This document shows, piece by piece, positions 63,057 to 64,000 of a DNA stretch of 64,000 nt. The position numbers and the translations under genes were made by a program. The notes beneath the pieces are model-generated. The model was not told the DNA's origin, ran no database searches, and saw nothing but the letters and a program-made list of their open reading frames with translations. Source of the DNA: JABDMD01 sp965203475 (lineage in GTDB: Bacteria > Pseudomonadota > Gammaproteobacteria > UBA4575); assembly GCA_965203475.1 (NCBI GenBank), contig OZ241890.1, positions 1,364,001-1,428,000 of the forward strand. The letters are read 5' to 3'. The stretch's first letter is position 1, and each line of letters starts with the position of its first letter.

Positions 63057-64000
63057 ATGAACTGCTTCTATGGCGCATTTTCATATGAGCCAGTAAATCT
63101 GAGCTCCTTGGACAATTTAAAATTATATCTAAGTAATAATCCAAAAATAAAACATGTGCTAATTGATCAACCTTTTGTATTTTTAACAGGAGAATATATT
63201 TATCATCATGAAACAACTAAAGTAGCGGTTGCTGTTACTGGATCACCTAAATTTAAAAATTTACCGATTCATATCTCTCAAAAGTCTAATTGTCTTGCAA
63301 AAAAAATTTGCGAATTATATAAGTCATACGATCAAGCTTTGACTGAACATATATATGGAGTTTACAGAATTACAGTTGTAGATTACAAAAAAAACAAAAC
63401 ATTACTCTTTACTGATAAATTTGCACATAAACCAATTTATTATCAAGCACTAGAAAGATCTTTTTTATTTAGCTCTAATATAAACACTTTAGCAAATCAC
63501 CCTAGTATTAAATACAAACTCTCAAATGAAGCAATATATTCTTACCTATACTTTTATGTAATTCCAAGCCCCCTTACCATCTATGAAAATATATATAAAT
63601 TACAAGCTTCACAAACTATATGCTATGACAAACGTGGTATTAGCAAAGAAAAATATTGGAAACCTGTTTTCAATGAAAACAATGATTTTAGCAAACAAGA
63701 ATTATATAAAAGAACAAAGAAATCAATATCTTCATCAATTGATGACTACATTAATAAAGAATCAATTGGAACTTTTTTAAGTGGCGGATTGGATAGCTCA
63801 ACTATTACTGGTTTACTCGCCAAAAACTCATCTGAGAAAATTAAAGCCTTCTCTATAGGTTTTAATCAAAAAGGATACAATGAAATAGAATATGCAAGAA
63901 TTGTAGCAAAATATTTTAATTGCGAACATTATGAATACTTTATTTCTCCCAAAGACATATCTGACTCATATACAAGAATAGTTGGTTCATATTCCGAACC
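63057..64000 (+). CDS. Asparagine-synthase-like protein, cut by window edge
   Basis: The first 314 codons, starting at the ATG at 63057 and open to the end of the window. An Ntn glutaminase-like domain (about 1-215) is followed by the PP-loop SGGLDS (242-247) and SIGFNQKGYNEIEYAR. The start is MNCFYGAF, so Cys is at position 3, not directly after Met as needed for the N-terminal nucleophile. The family Arg/Asn-rich glutamine site is hard to see. It is probably an amidotransferase of the polysaccharide locus, possibly without glutaminase activity. Confidence 0.83.
   Translation, partial: MNCFYGAFSYEPVNLSSLDNLKLYLSNNPKIKHVLIDQPFVFLTGEYIYHHETTKVAVAVTGSPKFKNLPIHISQKSNCLAKKICELYKSYDQALTEHIYGVYRITVVDYKKNKTLLFTDKFAHKPIYYQALERSFLFSSNINTLANHPSIKYKLSNEAIYSYLYFYVIPSPLTIYENIYKLQASQTICYDKRGISKEKYWKPVFNENNDFSKQELYKRTKKSISSSIDDYINKESIGTFLSGGLDSSTITGLLAKNSSEKIKAFSIGFNQKGYNEIEYARIVAKYFNCEHYEYFISPKDISDSYTRIVGSYSE

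Overview
The window is chromosomal DNA of an AT-rich gammaproteobacterium. The evidence is gene order: cysM-acpS-pdxJ-recO-era-rnc-lepB; thrS-infC-rpmI-rplT-pheS-pheT-ihfA-merR; and pheA-tyrA-aroA-cmk-rpsA-ihfB-lapA-lapB-pyrF. All are conserved gammaproteobacterial blocks. The tRNA genes encode their CCA ends, and infC uses an AUU start. The genus cannot be told from the sequence alone.

Positions 1-12.3 kb and 15-30 kb are housekeeping DNA, almost all on the minus strand. They cover lipid and cofactor enzymes, 16S/RNase III processing, signal peptidase, translation factors, both IHF subunits, uvrB, an aspartate aminotransferase, the late shikimate and Phe/Tyr enzymes, ribosomal protein S1, the LapAB regulators, pyrF and galU. 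Accessory DNA breaks in at two tRNA genes. A 2.1-kb insert with a lone UvrD-like helicase lies between an intact tRNA-Val(GAC) and a displaced 45-bp copy of that tRNA's 3' part. An orphan BRO-N gene and an orphan methyltransferase flank tRNA-Asn.

From about 30 kb to the right edge lies a large exopolysaccharide locus of the exosortase A (XrtA/PEP-CTERM) type. It starts with a PEP-CTERM protein. It holds sugar-nucleotide enzymes (wecB, an SDR epimerase), glycosyltransferases (GT39-like, two GT2, two GT4) and two MOP-superfamily flippases. It also holds two asparagine-synthase-like proteins, a sulfotransferase, secreted repeat, beta-helix and propeller proteins, and a predicted secreted glycosidase. 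Two carrier-protein modules are present. One is FkbH + ACP + hexapeptide transferase, which suggests glyceryl or acyl decoration. The other is the XrtA-associated set: acyl-CoA ligase, PLP decarboxylase, ACP, hydrolase 1 and hydrolase 2, whose chemistry is not established to my knowledge. The exosortase itself, a priming glycosyltransferase and the chain-length/export genes are not in the window and probably lie to the right.

The most notable observations are: the tRNA-Val mini-island with no integrase; a long interrupted stem in the thrS leader; an odd tRNA-Val(UAC); five exact-period 243-bp repeats in a lipoprotein gene; asparagine-synthase-like proteins lacking the N-terminal nucleophile Cys; and the split, two-carrier decoration machinery of the polysaccharide locus.
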